From: Castellaniella sp049650445
GTDB lineage: Bacteria > Pseudomonadota > Gammaproteobacteria > Burkholderiales > Burkholderiaceae_B
DNA length: 64,000 nucleotides
Reading direction: 5' to 3'
Assembly (NCBI RefSeq): GCF_049650445.1
Contig: NZ_JBASAD010000016.1
Span: 62,001 to 126,000, forward strand
Made by a program: the position numbers and the translations under genes. The notes under the pieces are model-generated. The model saw only the letters and a program-made list of their open reading frames with translations, had not been told where the DNA came from and searched no databases. Numbering within the stretch: the first letter of the stretch is position 1; every line of letters begins with the position of its first letter. This document shows positions 50,518-58,625 of the stretch, one piece after another.

Positions 50518-51219
50518 GTGGACATCCAACTCCAGCCCGATCCGGCGGCTGCGGACGACCTCGCTCTGATCGGGCGCGCGGCGAATGGCGACCTGACGGC
50601 CTTCGAGGCCCTGATGCGCCGCCATAATCAGCAGCTCTACCGTGCCGCCCGCAGCATCCTGCGCGACGAGGCCGAGGCCGAGGACGCCGTCCAGGAAGCC
50701 TGGTGGAAGGCTTATGGCCATCTGCGGGATTTTCGCGCCGAGGCCCGGCCCGCGACCTGGCTGACGCGCATCGCCATCAACGAGGCCCTGATGCGGCAGC
50801 GGCGAAACAGATCGCGCGAAACCCTCATCCAATCCGCATACCAGGTTTCGCACGAACAGGACACCATGCCGACGCACGACCCCGACACCGCCGCGCCCGC
50901 CTCTTCAGGCCCCGATCAGATGGCCTGGCGCGCCGAACTGCGGCGCCAGCTGGAACGGCACATCGACGCCTTGCCGGATCTCTACCGTACAGTCTTCATG
51001 CTGCGCGCCGTGGACGACATGCCGGCCGCCGAGGTCGCGGTCGTCCTGGGCTTGCCCGAAGCCACCGTGCGCGTGCGCTTCATGCGCGCCCGCCGCCTGC
51101 TGCAGGAAGCGATGCGGCCGGATTTCGACCCGCACGCCGTGGGCGCGTTCTCGTTCGCGGGCGCACGCTGCGACCGCATCGTGGCCGGCGTCATGGCCAG
51201 GGTGCGGGCGGCGGGCTGA
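50518..51219 (+). CDS. RNA polymerase sigma factor, ECF family
   Basis: A 233-residue group 4 sigma factor: region 2 (about 25-95: FEALMRRHNQQLYRAARSILRDEAEAEDAVQEAWWKAY) and region 4 (about 140-200: LPDLYRTVFMLRAVDDMPAAEVAVVLGLPEATVRVRFMRAR). Beyond a short C-terminal tail with Cys there is no SnoaL extension, so this is not ECF41. No anti-sigma factor is adjacent. The start is GTG, with AGGAG five bases upstream. Regulation may come through the linked CMD protein or elsewhere. Confidence 0.92.
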   Translation: MDIQLQPDPAAADDLALIGRAANGDLTAFEALMRRHNQQLYRAARSILRDEAEAEDAVQEAWWKAYGHLRDFRAEARPATWLTRIAINEALMRQRRNRSRETLIQSAYQVSHEQDTMPTHDPDTAAPASSGPDQMAWRAELRRQLERHIDALPDLYRTVFMLRAVDDMPAAEVAVVLGLPEATVRVRFMRARRLLQEAMRPDFDPHAVGAFSFAGARCDRIVAGVMARVRAAG

Positions 51220-51290
51220 AGCAGCGGGGGCGAACGGGGACCTGCCTGACCGGTGCCGCGGCACCGGGGCACACACGCCCCGGCGCAGGC

Positions 51291-51812
51291 TCAATCGACC
51301 CGCCCCTGTTTCAGAATGGCCGCCACGTTGGGGAAACCCGCCACGGCGACCGGCGGCAGTTGCGCATCCGTGTCGGCATAGGGGTGGGCGTCCGGCGCGT
51401 CGCCCACCACGATCCGCCCGACCATCCCTGCGTGCTCGTGCGGCAGGCAGAAGTAGTCATAGACACCCGGCGTGTCGAACACCATGGTGTAGGACTGTCC
51501 GGGCAGCAGATAGTCCGAATTCCACGGCTTGACGCCTTTCGGCATGCGCAGCGGCTTGCCGTTGGCCGGATGATAGGCCGTCGAGGTATGGACATTGCCG
51601 GCATCACGGTTGATCCAGCGGACCGCCTGGCCCGGCCGGATCAGCAGGCCCCGAGGCCGGAACCAGACCTCGGACCCGGTCGACGTACCGGACATGCCGA
51701 TCTCGACCGGATCGCCCGCCGCAGCCGGCCACGGCAGGACGGCCGCCAGCAGCAGGCCGCCGCCGGCGCCCAGCAACAACCGGCGGCGCGGGTCGTACGC
51801 GATCGCGTTCAT
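51291..51812 (-). CDS. Exported cupredoxin (plastocyanin/pseudoazurin-like)
   Basis: A 173-residue blue-copper protein. Signal peptide: RRRLLLGAGGGLLLAAVLPWPAAA. The copper ligands are visible: His in DAGNVHTST (about 79) and the C-terminal set CLPHEHAGM, with Cys, His three residues on and Met eight on. Probably a periplasmic electron carrier or copper-binding protein. Its ATG overlaps the stop of the upstream gene by 4 bp, forming a two-gene operon. Confidence 0.9.
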   Translation of the reverse strand: MNAIAYDPRRRLLLGAGGGLLLAAVLPWPAAAGDPVEIGMSGTSTGSEVWFRPRGLLIRPGQAVRWINRDAGNVHTSTAYHPANGKPLRMPKGVKPWNSDYLLPGQSYTMVFDTPGVYDYFCLPHEHAGMVGRIVVGDAPDAHPYADTDAQLPPVAVAGFPNVAAILKQGRVD

Positions 51813-52243
51813 TTCGCCACGCGGTTTTCCTGCGCGGCCGGCACGTTCCACAGCACGATGTGGATGTGCGGCTCCGCCACGCCAGGATGCCCCGCGTTGT
51901 ACATGATGTCGACGTGATCCACCTTGACGCCGGCCGGCACCTTCAGGTCATTCAGGTGCATGTCCGGCTTCATCAGCGACAGCGGGATCATGTAGGTGGT
52001 GTTCACCAGGTGGCCTTCATGGTCGTAGCCCAGGAACGGCCCGGCCGGCAGCGTGGCGGGATCGACAAACAACTGCCCCATGCCGGGAATGAAATCGGGC
52101 AGCTTTACCAGAGAGCTGACTGCCTTGTAGGGCGCGGCGGGCGGCGCCTTCAGCGCCGACGTGCCGGCCGCCTGAGCGACGGACGCGCCAAAGCAGAGCA
52201 CCACGGCGGCCGTGGCCGCCGTCAAAAAGGAACGTGAGGACAT
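51809..52243 (-). CDS. Exported protein paired with a cupredoxin, unknown function
   Basis: A 144-residue protein with a signal peptide (SFLTAATAAVVLCFGASVAQA). The mature part has GMGQLFVDPATLPAGPFLGYDHEGHLV and a C-terminal PHIHIVLWNVPA containing clustered His, which could bind copper. It looks distantly like the DUF5602/TTHB210-type proteins, but I am not certain. It is translated together with the cupredoxin (4-bp overlap), so a shared role in copper or redox handling in the periplasm is likely. Confidence 0.78.
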   Translation of the reverse strand: MSSRSFLTAATAAVVLCFGASVAQAAGTSALKAPPAAPYKAVSSLVKLPDFIPGMGQLFVDPATLPAGPFLGYDHEGHLVNTTYMIPLSLMKPDMHLNDLKVPAGVKVDHVDIMYNAGHPGVAEPHIHIVLWNVPAAQENRVAK

Positions 52244-52341
52244 GTGAATCTCCCGATCTACGCGGCGGGAATCGCCGTGTTTCGCGCCATTGGATGCGCA
52301 GTCCGGGAAATTCGTTTCGGCAGCGGGATATCAGCAGCGGA

Positions 52342-52707
52342 TCAGGCCGCCTCGTCCTCGCACATCAGTTCGGGCAGGCCCCGCAGGACGGCGCGCGCGT
52401 CCAGCGAGCGCAGAGGGATGCCCGTGTCAGCCGGGATGCGGCCGTCGACCTGCAGCATCTGGTAGCGCAGACAGCAGACGCGCAGGAAAGAGGAAAAATT
52501 GCCGGTCTCGCCCCGGTAAGCCAGCAACTCGTCGTACAGACGCTCGATCAACTGGGTCACCCGCATGCCGTCGCGCTGCGCAATGTCTTCCAGCACCTGC
52601 CAGAACAGGTGCTCCAGGCGCACGCTGGTCGCCACGCCATGCAGGCGCAGGGAACGGGATTCGCTATCGTAGGACCGGGGGTTGGCCCGGATGAAGATTT
52701 CGCACAT
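52342..52707 (-). CDS. Ribbon-helix-helix domain protein
   Basis: A 121-residue protein of the ribbon-helix-helix DUF4411-like/RHH_4 type: FIRANPRSYDSESRSLRLHGVATSVRLEHLFWQVLEDIAQRDGMRVTQLIERLYDEL gives a short strand and two helices, suited to dimeric DNA binding (quoted as family pattern, positions about 5-62). The remainder (SSFLRVCCLRYQML ... ) continues helical. The start is MCEIFIRANPRS. Its neighbour on the same strand is the cupredoxin pair, which it could regulate. Confidence 0.75.
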   Translation of the reverse strand: MCEIFIRANPRSYDSESRSLRLHGVATSVRLEHLFWQVLEDIAQRDGMRVTQLIERLYDELLAYRGETGNFSSFLRVCCLRYQMLQVDGRIPADTGIPLRSLDARAVLRGLPELMCEDEAA

Positions 52708-52857
52708 GGCGCAGGCTCCGGAACGGTCACGGGACCCTGTGACTGTAGAGACGTGCACCCGGGCCGCGCAAGAGGGAAATCCCCGACGCCCCGGACCGCA
52801 GCCGCAGGACACGCGGCGCGCGGCACCGTCACGCCGGCCCGCGCGCGCCCCGGAGAA

Positions 52858-53436
52858 TCAGTGCTGGATACGCGTGCCCAGCACCGCCAGGAACTGGGCG
52901 ATCCAGGCCGGATGCGCAGGCCAGGCCGGCGCGGTCACCAGATTGCCGTCCGTGTGCGCCTGATCGATCGCAATGTCGGCATACTGGCCACCCGCCAGAC
53001 GGACTTCGGCCGCGCAGGCCGGGTACGCGGAGCAGGTGCGGCCCTGCAGCGCACCGGCCGCCGCCAGCAGTTGCGCCCCGTGGCAGATCGCCGCGATGGG
53101 CTTGGCGGCGGCGTTGAATTGCCGCACGATGGACAGGACACGCTCGTCCATGCGCAGGTATTCGGGGGCACGCCCGCCGGGCACCACCAGCCCGTCGTAG
53201 GCCGCCGCGTCCACCGCATCGAAATCCTGGTTCAGCGTAAAGCGGTGCCCAGGCTTTTCGCTATAGGTCTGGGCGCCATCGAAATCGTGGATTGCCGTGG
53301 CCACCCATTCGCCCGCTTTTTTTCCCGGGCACACCGCATCGACCTGATGCCCGACCGCCAGCAAGGCCTGGAACGGCACCATGACTTCGTAGTCCTCGAC
53401 ATAGTCGCCCACCAGCATCAGCAATTTCTTGGCCAT
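52858..53436 (-). CDS. DJ-1/PfpI family protein
   Basis: A 192-residue DJ-1/PfpI/YhbO-type protein: MAKKLLMLVGDYVEDYEVMVPFQALL at the start (conserved Glu) and the nucleophile elbow AAICHGAQLL (Cys near 113, then His). Relatives include deglycases/glyoxalases and protein-repair factors; activity is not settled by sequence. An AGGAGAC Shine-Dalgarno precedes the ATG. An inverted repeat (53457-53483) lies in its upstream region. Confidence 0.88.
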   Translation of the reverse strand: MAKKLLMLVGDYVEDYEVMVPFQALLAVGHQVDAVCPGKKAGEWVATAIHDFDGAQTYSEKPGHRFTLNQDFDAVDAAAYDGLVVPGGRAPEYLRMDERVLSIVRQFNAAAKPIAAICHGAQLLAAAGALQGRTCSAYPACAAEVRLAGGQYADIAIDQAHTDGNLVTAPAWPAHPAWIAQFLAVLGTRIQH

Positions 53437-53456
53437 TGTTCGTCTCCTGTTTCAAG

Positions 53457-53483
53457 TGATTCCCGGACATACCCCGGGAATGA
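53457..53483. promoter_or_regulatory. Inverted repeat upstream of the PfpI gene
   Basis: TGATTCCCGG and CCGGGAATGA, ten-base arms with one mismatch, spaced by seven bases. Together with the repeat at 53549-53574, it lies in the 234-bp divergent gap between the PfpI and old yellow enzyme genes, so either gene could be controlled. Confidence 0.45.
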
Positions 53484-53548
53484 ATATCGGGCGCCGGAAC
53501 TCGCGTCCGGATGCCGCATCCGCTCATTGTGACCCCCGGAACGCTGAC

Positions 53549-53574
53549 CCGGGTGGTATTCCCATACCGCCCGG
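53549..53574. promoter_or_regulatory. Inverted repeat between the PfpI and old yellow enzyme genes
   Basis: CCGGGTGGTAT and ATACCGCCCGG, eleven-base arms with one mismatch around TCCC. Candidate operator; no regulator can be assigned. Confidence 0.45.
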
Positions 53575-53670
53575 CGTCCATACGGCATCCCTTGGAAACC
53601 GGTCGGCCCGACCCCATGTGTGTCTCATTGCCCGATTTCCTCATTGCACACTGCACACACGGAACACCCC

Positions 53671-54741
53671 ATGCCCACGCTATTCGATCCCCTCCAGCTC
53701 GGCGACCTGTCGCTGCCCAACCGCATCATCATGGCACCGCTGACCCGTTGCCGGGCCGAGCCCGGGCGCGTCCCGGGGGAACTGATCGTCGAATACTATC
53801 GCCAGCGCGCCAGCGCCGGCCTGATCATCAGCGAAGCCACGGCCGTCACCCCGATGGGGGTCGGCTACCCGGACACCCCGGGCATCTGGTCCGATGCTCA
53901 GATCGAGGGCTGGAAGAAAGTCACCGCCGCCGTGCACGAAGCGGGCGGACGCATCATGCTGCAGCTCTGGCACGTGGGCCGCATTTCCGATCCCCTGTAC
54001 CTGGATGACGCGCTGCCGGTCGCGCCCAGCGCCATTCAGCCCGCCGGCACCGTCAGCCTGGTGCGCCCCAAAAAGGCCTACGTCACGCCCCGGGCCCTGG
54101 ACACCGAGGAGATCCCCGGCATCATCGATGCCTACCGGAAAGGCGCGGCAAACGCCTGGGCGGCAGGCTTCGACGGGGTGGAGATCCACGCCGCCAACGG
54201 CTACCTGATCGACCAGTTCCTGCAAAGCAGCACCAACCGGCGCACCGACGCCTACGGCGGCCCGGTCGAACACCGCGCCCGCCTGCTGCTGGAGATCACG
54301 GACGCCATTCTGGAAACCTGGGCACCCGGGCGCGTCGGCGTCCATCTGTCCCCTCGGGGCGATGCCCATGACATGGGAGACGACCGGCCGCGCGAGACCT
54401 TCGGCTACGTAGCCGAAGCCCTGGGCCGGCGCGGCATCGCCTTTCTGTGCTTGCGCGAACACGAAGGCGAGGACAGCCTGGCACCGATGATGCGCGAGAA
54501 ATTCCCGGGCCGGCTCATTGCCAACGAGGCCCTGAATCAAGAGCGGGCCACCGGCTGGCTGGCGCAGGGGCGCGCCGACGCGGCTGCCTTCGGCCGGCTG
54601 TTCATCGCCAACCCCGACCTGCCCGCCCGCTTTGCCCAGGACGCGCCCCTGAACACGCCCCGGTCCGAGACCTTCTACGCCTCGGGCCCGGAGGGCTACA
54701 CCGACTACCCGGCGCTGGAAGGCTGCGGGGCCGACGCCTGA
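53671..54741 (+). CDS. Old yellow enzyme family alkene reductase
   Basis: FMN-dependent ene-reductase of the NemA type, reducing activated alkenes, N-ethylmaleimide or nitrate esters. The 356 residues follow the family: LFDPLQLGDLSLPNRIIMAPLTRCRA, QLWHVGRISDP (His contact near 100), AAGFDGVEIHAANGYLIDQFLQ (His-Asn pair), NRRTDAYGG, and the C-terminal FMN-phosphate region FGRLFIANPDLPARF. The ATG at 53671 is used; a longer frame from 53620 has no support. It converges on the tetR gene 9 bp away. Confidence 0.94.
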   Translation: MPTLFDPLQLGDLSLPNRIIMAPLTRCRAEPGRVPGELIVEYYRQRASAGLIISEATAVTPMGVGYPDTPGIWSDAQIEGWKKVTAAVHEAGGRIMLQLWHVGRISDPLYLDDALPVAPSAIQPAGTVSLVRPKKAYVTPRALDTEEIPGIIDAYRKGAANAWAAGFDGVEIHAANGYLIDQFLQSSTNRRTDAYGGPVEHRARLLLEITDAILETWAPGRVGVHLSPRGDAHDMGDDRPRETFGYVAEALGRRGIAFLCLREHEGEDSLAPMMREKFPGRLIANEALNQERATGWLAQGRADAAAFGRLFIANPDLPARFAQDAPLNTPRSETFYASGPEGYTDYPALEGCGADA

Positions 54742-54749
54742 GGTCTGCC

Positions 54750-55373
54750 CTACTTCAGGCTGGCGTCGATCAGCAGTGCTGCCGCCTCAGTCAGATGCTG
54801 CACCGGACCGGCCGCGCCGAGCATCTGGCTGGACACGTAGGCGCCTTCCAGCAGCAGTTGCAGCCCATCGCCCAGAACCTCGGGGTTGCGCGCGCCCATC
54901 CGGCGCGCCAGGTCGGTCAGGCGCTCGCGCACCTTCTGCTTGTTGGCCACCGATACCAACCGGGCCGGATGGTCGGGTTCGGGGTATTCGACGCAAGCGT
55001 TGGTCAAACCGCAGCCCCGGTAGCCCGGCAGACCGGTGCGTTCGGTCAAGCCCGAGAAATACGCCAGGATCTGCGCGCGCGGATCATCCGGATAAGCCTG
55101 GGCCGTCGCATCGAAGCGACGCCAGAATTCCAGTTCGTAGTCCCGCAGATAGGTCGCGGCCAGTTCGTCCTTCGAGGCGAAGCTGCGGTAAAGACTGGGC
55201 TTGGTGACGCCCGCCTCGGCCACGATGGCGTCCACCCCCACCGCCCGGATCCCCTGGTGGTAGAACAGGTCCCGCGCGCTGCTGCGGATGCGGTCGGCCG
55301 CGCGCGGCGGCTCGGCCGGCGACGCAGGCCCCCGCTCATCCGGCCGTTTCCGAGGTTGCAATGTTTTTTTCAT
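54750..55373 (-). CDS. TetR family transcriptional regulator
   Basis: A 207-residue TetR-type repressor: helix-turn-helix in ADRIRSSARDLFYHQGIRAVGVDAIVAEAGVTKPSLYRSFASKDELAATYL (about 26-76, given as family pattern), followed by a ligand-binding domain with Cys in RGCGLTNACVEYPE. It is divergent from an MFS gene across a perfect 20-bp inverted repeat, and convergent with the old yellow enzyme gene. The likely targets are itself and the MFS gene, perhaps responding to electrophiles. It starts MKKTLQPRKRPDERG. Confidence 0.93.
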   Translation of the reverse strand: MKKTLQPRKRPDERGPASPAEPPRAADRIRSSARDLFYHQGIRAVGVDAIVAEAGVTKPSLYRSFASKDELAATYLRDYELEFWRRFDATAQAYPDDPRAQILAYFSGLTERTGLPGYRGCGLTNACVEYPEPDHPARLVSVANKQKVRERLTDLARRMGARNPEVLGDGLQLLLEGAYVSSQMLGAAGPVQHLTEAAALLIDASLK

Positions 55374-55386
55374 AGCGGCACTTGAC

Positions 55387-55443
55387 GATGTTACTGACCG
55401 GTACGTATTATAAGCCCTTTAGAACGTACCGGTCAGTAACATC
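55387..55443. promoter_or_regulatory. TetR operator: perfect 20-bp inverted repeat with overlapping divergent promoters
   Basis: Arms 55387-55406 and 55424-55443 are perfectly complementary over 20 bp around a 17-bp spacer; each contains ACTGACCGGT. TTGACG (55382-55387), 18 bp, TATTAT (55406-55411) makes a plus-strand promoter for the MFS gene. On the minus strand TATAAT (55407-55412) suits tetR. A bound repressor would cover both promoters. Confidence 0.85.
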
Positions 55444-55447
55444 CATC

Positions 55448-56746
55448 ATGCCCTCCCCCGCACGCCCTGTCCGCACCGCCCTCGTGTCCCGCATGGGCCA
55501 GCGTTATGCCTTTGTGGTGGTCGGCGTCATCTTCTTCTGTCTGCTGTTCTCGGCCGGACTGCGCGCCACGCCCAGCGTGCTGCTGGACCCGCTGCAGGCA
55601 TCCTTCGGCTGGAGCCGGTCGGCCATCTCGCTGGCTGCCGCCATCGGCATCTTCTTCTACGGCATGGTGGGGCCTTTCGCTGCCGCCGCCATGGACCATT
55701 TCGGCCTGCGCCGCGTGCTGCTGACGGCACTGGTCGTCATGGCAGCGTCATCCGCCGCCAGCGCCTACATGACACAAACCTGGCACCTGATCGCCTTGTG
55801 GGGCGTGTTCTCGGGCATCGGTTCGGGTGCCGTGGCCACGGTGCTGGGCGCCACCATCGCCAGCCGCTGGTTTCTCAAGCACCGGGGTCTGGCCATGGGC
55901 ATCCTCACGGCCAGCACCGCCACCGGCAACCTGATCTTTCTGCCCCTGCTGGCCGCCCTGGCCTCGTCGGGCGACTGGACGCGCGCTGTCTGGATCGTGG
56001 CCGCCGCCATGGTGGTCATGGTGCCGCTGGTCTGGCGGCTGGTGCCCGACAGTCCCGCCAGCGCGGGCCTGCTGCCCTATGGCTCCAACCCGGACGACCC
56101 GCCCGCGCCCGCTGCGCCGCGCACCGGCCTGATCGCCGCCACCTTCGGCGCACTCGGCCGTGCCAGCCGCACCCGCGCCTTCTGGTTCCTGTTCGCCACC
56201 TTCTGGGTCTGCGGCTTCACCACCAACGGCCTGGTGGGCACGCACCTGATCGCGATGTGCGGCGACCACGGCATCGCCGCCGTCCAGGCGGCGGGCCTGC
56301 TGGCCTTGATGGGGGTGTTCGATCTGGTCGGCACCACGGCCTCGGGCTGGCTGACCGACCGCTACGATCCGCGCAAGCTGCTCTTCGTCTACTACGGCCT
56401 GCGCGGCGTGTCGCTGATAATGCTGCCCTATACAGACTTTTCGCTCTACAGCCTGTCCATCTTCGCCATTTTCTATGGCCTGGACTGGATCGCCACCGTA
56501 CCGCCCACGCTGCGCCTGGCCACCGACATTTTCGGCGACCGCGACACCCCAGTGGTATTCGGCTGGATCGTGGCCGGCCACCAGATCGGCGCCGCCACGG
56601 CGGCCTGGATGGGCGGATTCGTGCGCGAGGTGTCCGGCAGCTACCTGATGGCCTTCGTGCTCTCGGGCGCCACCGGCATCGCCGCCGCCGTGATCGCGCT
56701 GATGATCAAGCGACGGCCCGTGGCGGGAGGGCTGGCGGCGGCTTGA
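55448..56746 (+). CDS. MFS transporter
   Basis: A 432-residue major facilitator with about twelve transmembrane helices: VVGVIFFCLLFSAGLRA ... with the helix 2-3 loop DHFGLRRVLLTALVV and the central loop, then DRYDPRKLLFVYYGLRG in the second half. The layout (two six-helix halves) and motif resemble monocarboxylate/oxalate-formate-type carriers. The substrate is unknown; linkage to TetR and an ene-reductase suggests export or import of a reactive small organic compound. No clear Shine-Dalgarno precedes the ATG (MPSPARPVRTALVSR). Confidence 0.92.
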   Translation: MPSPARPVRTALVSRMGQRYAFVVVGVIFFCLLFSAGLRATPSVLLDPLQASFGWSRSAISLAAAIGIFFYGMVGPFAAAAMDHFGLRRVLLTALVVMAASSAASAYMTQTWHLIALWGVFSGIGSGAVATVLGATIASRWFLKHRGLAMGILTASTATGNLIFLPLLAALASSGDWTRAVWIVAAAMVVMVPLVWRLVPDSPASAGLLPYGSNPDDPPAPAAPRTGLIAATFGALGRASRTRAFWFLFATFWVCGFTTNGLVGTHLIAMCGDHGIAAVQAAGLLALMGVFDLVGTTASGWLTDRYDPRKLLFVYYGLRGVSLIMLPYTDFSLYSLSIFAIFYGLDWIATVPPTLRLATDIFGDRDTPVVFGWIVAGHQIGAATAAWMGGFVREVSGSYLMAFVLSGATGIAAAVIALMIKRRPVAGGLAAA

Positions 56747-56767
56747 GGGAGCGTCTGCTCAGTCAGA

Positions 56768-57223
56768 TCAGTCCAGAGGAATCTCGCCATCGAGTTTGAC
56801 GAGCAGTTTGTTGGTGGGATGACGCAGCAGGCGTACGACGGTACTGTCGCCAAAACGGCCGAAGGCTTCCGGTGAAATCTCGGCATCCACAGGAATACGG
56901 GTGCGGTGCCCGGTGCTGTTATAGCTGTCGACCTGAACCCATAGCCGCACCGGCACTTTCCCGGAAACTGTGGGCTCGCCCGTCGCCTGCACGGACTTGA
57001 CCACGGCGCGCACCGGCACCCATGGCACGGAGGTGTCGTGCAAGCCGCGCTTCCGGATGCGACTGCCATACCAGCCTAACAACGCGATGCCGCAAAACAG
57101 GAACAGCACGAACACCAGCCCCGCCCACGTCGGATAGTGTTGCTGCATCCATGCGAAACCGTAGATCAGCAGTCCGAGCACTGCGAAAAAAATGAGGATG
57201 CGAAGCAGTCTGGGCAGTCTCAT
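56768..57223 (-). CDS. Small membrane protein, unknown function
   Basis: I do not recognise this 151-residue protein. It begins with two transmembrane helices (LRILIFFAVLGLLIYGFAWM and WAGLVFVLFLFCGIALLGWYG), then a cytoplasmic or periplasmic domain (RGLHDTSVPWVPVRAVVKSVQ ... VDAEISPEAFGRFGDSTVVRLLRHPTNKLLVKLDGEI). The pattern resembles DUF3592-like small proteins. GGGAGA seven bases upstream of the ATG supports this start. It converges on the MFS gene and follows nagB on the minus strand. Confidence 0.78.
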   Translation of the reverse strand: MRLPRLLRILIFFAVLGLLIYGFAWMQQHYPTWAGLVFVLFLFCGIALLGWYGSRIRKRGLHDTSVPWVPVRAVVKSVQATGEPTVSGKVPVRLWVQVDSYNSTGHRTRIPVDAEISPEAFGRFGDSTVVRLLRHPTNKLLVKLDGEIPLD

Positions 57224-57263
57224 GACATGTCTCCCGGAGGGCTGATCACACTGGCCGGATGGC

Positions 57264-58028
57264 CTAGCCGGCAACTCCCACGACGCATTGCCGACTCACC
57301 TCATCCGGCAGCAGGCTCGCAGCCGCTTCGTCGAGGATCATCGTCGTCCGCGGGTGTCTTTTCAAAATCGTGAACGGCACCGTCTCGGTCACGTCCCGTC
57401 GATACCATTCCGCCACGATCTGCGCTTTGGACTCACCCGTGGCCACCAGCAGGATCTCTCGCGCAGCCATGATCTCGGCCAGCCCCAGGGTCATCGCCGA
57501 GGCGGGAACCGTCGCGCCCGCCGCAAAAAAACGGCGGTTGTCGATCCGGGTCTGCTCGGCCAGTTCCACCACGTGGCACGGACAATCAAAAGCCGTCCCG
57601 GGCTCGTTGAAACCAATATGCCCATTGCCGCCAACACCCAGTAGCTGCAGGTCGATCCCGCCGCACGCCCGCAGCTTGGCAGCGTATGCCTGGCAATGCT
57701 CGGCCGGGTCCTGCGCCAGCCCGTCCAGCAGATGCAATCGTGCCGCGTCGAACGCCAGGTGCCGGAACAGGTGTTCCCGCATATAGACCGAATAGCTTTT
57801 GGGGTGATCCGCGCTCAGTCCGACGTACTCATCCAGGTTGAAGGACGTCAGGCGGGACACGTCCAGACCGGACTGGCGCGCCTGGTCGATAAAGCGTGCA
57901 TAAATCGGTTCCATCGTCCCGCCCGTGGCCAAGCCGAGGACGGCATCAGGCTTGGACTGGATCTTGGCGATGAGCGCCGCGCTGACGTATTCCGCGACGG
58001 CGGACGGATCGGAGAAGATCTGGAGCAT
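57264..58028 (-). CDS. nagB: Glucosamine-6-phosphate deaminase
   Basis: Converts glucosamine-6-phosphate to fructose-6-phosphate and ammonia. The 254 residues carry LGLATGGTMEPIYARF (phosphate loop), SFNLDEYVGLSADHPKSY (catalytic Asp), GVGGNGHIGFNEPG (His and Glu) and ATGESKAQIVAEW. Length and motifs match NagB; no nagA or nagE neighbour is visible. The ATG at 58028 (MLQIFSDPSAVAEYV) has a weak Shine-Dalgarno; a 19-residue longer frame is possible. Confidence 0.94.
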   Translation of the reverse strand: MLQIFSDPSAVAEYVSAALIAKIQSKPDAVLGLATGGTMEPIYARFIDQARQSGLDVSRLTSFNLDEYVGLSADHPKSYSVYMREHLFRHLAFDAARLHLLDGLAQDPAEHCQAYAAKLRACGGIDLQLLGVGGNGHIGFNEPGTAFDCPCHVVELAEQTRIDNRRFFAAGATVPASAMTLGLAEIMAAREILLVATGESKAQIVAEWYRRDVTETVPFTILKRHPRTTMILDEAAASLLPDEVSRQCVVGVAG

Positions 58029-58143
58029 AGATGAGATTGGCCTTTGCTTGGCGTCCTGACACGAGACGGGAAGTATGCCGGACAAAATGCGCCAATCCTA
58101 GCACCAGAACGGGGTACGCCGTGTTGAATTCTGTCAGAAGTTC

Positions 58144-58296
58144 TCAGCAATTACCCTTCTTGGCTTGCCCCGGAGGACAGAAGCCTCCATGCCCGTGACT
58201 CGGAGCCGGATCGACCACCACGGCCCCGCGCGGCGTGTACACCGCACAGGCCGAAAACAGGGAGAGCATTGCACACACCAACAGTATTCTTTTCAT
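58144..58296 (-). CDS. Small lipoprotein
   Basis: A 50-residue lipoprotein: MKRILLVCAMLSLFSAC with a lipobox (FSAC) and a mature part YTPRGAVVVDPAPSHGHG ending in CPPGQAKKGNC. That C-terminal PPGQAKKGxC pattern recurs in many small bacterial envelope proteins whose role is unknown. It is the shortest gene called here. It lies between nagB and tRNA-Ser, on the minus strand. Confidence 0.8.
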   Translation of the reverse strand: MKRILLVCAMLSLFSACAVYTPRGAVVVDPAPSHGHGGFCPPGQAKKGNC

Positions 58297-58422
58297 GCCA
58301 GCCTCTTTTAGAGCACAGCAATTTTGCCCCAAGCTGCCGAAAAAGGGGTTACGGAGCGTGACTGATCAGCCAGCACCTACGGGGGATAAGGTCCCGCATG
58401 GTAGCAATCTCTGAAGACAACA

Positions 58423-58452
58423 AAGCCCGCGAACCTTTCGGTGGGCGGGCTT
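58423..58452 (-). terminator. Intrinsic terminator after tRNA-Ser
   Basis: An 8-bp stem (AAGCCCGC 58423-58430 and complement 58445-58452) with a 14-base loop is followed on the minus strand by TTTGTTGTCTTC. It lies just after the tRNA. Confidence 0.75.
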
Positions 58453-58459
58453 ACGTTGA

Positions 58460-58551
<92 letters not shown>

Positions 58552-58580
58552 GGTACGACGCATTGCAAGTCGAGTCGCGC

Positions 58581-58589
58581 ACTATAGCA
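58581..58589 (-). promoter_or_regulatory. Candidate extended -10 promoter for tRNA-Ser
   Basis: TGCTATAGT on the minus strand, 30 bp before the tRNA 5' end, gives an extended -10. The target duplication of the insertion sequence starts 20 bp upstream. Confidence 0.6.
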
Positions 58590-58609
58590 TGAATCCGGTC
58601 ACTCCGCCT

Positions 58610-58625
58610 CATTGCCCGCCCCCGC
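58610..58625 (+). repeat. Target-site duplication, left copy (16 bp)
   Basis: CATTGCCCGCCCCCGC, identical to 60052-60067, on either side of the insertion sequence. Confidence 0.88.
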
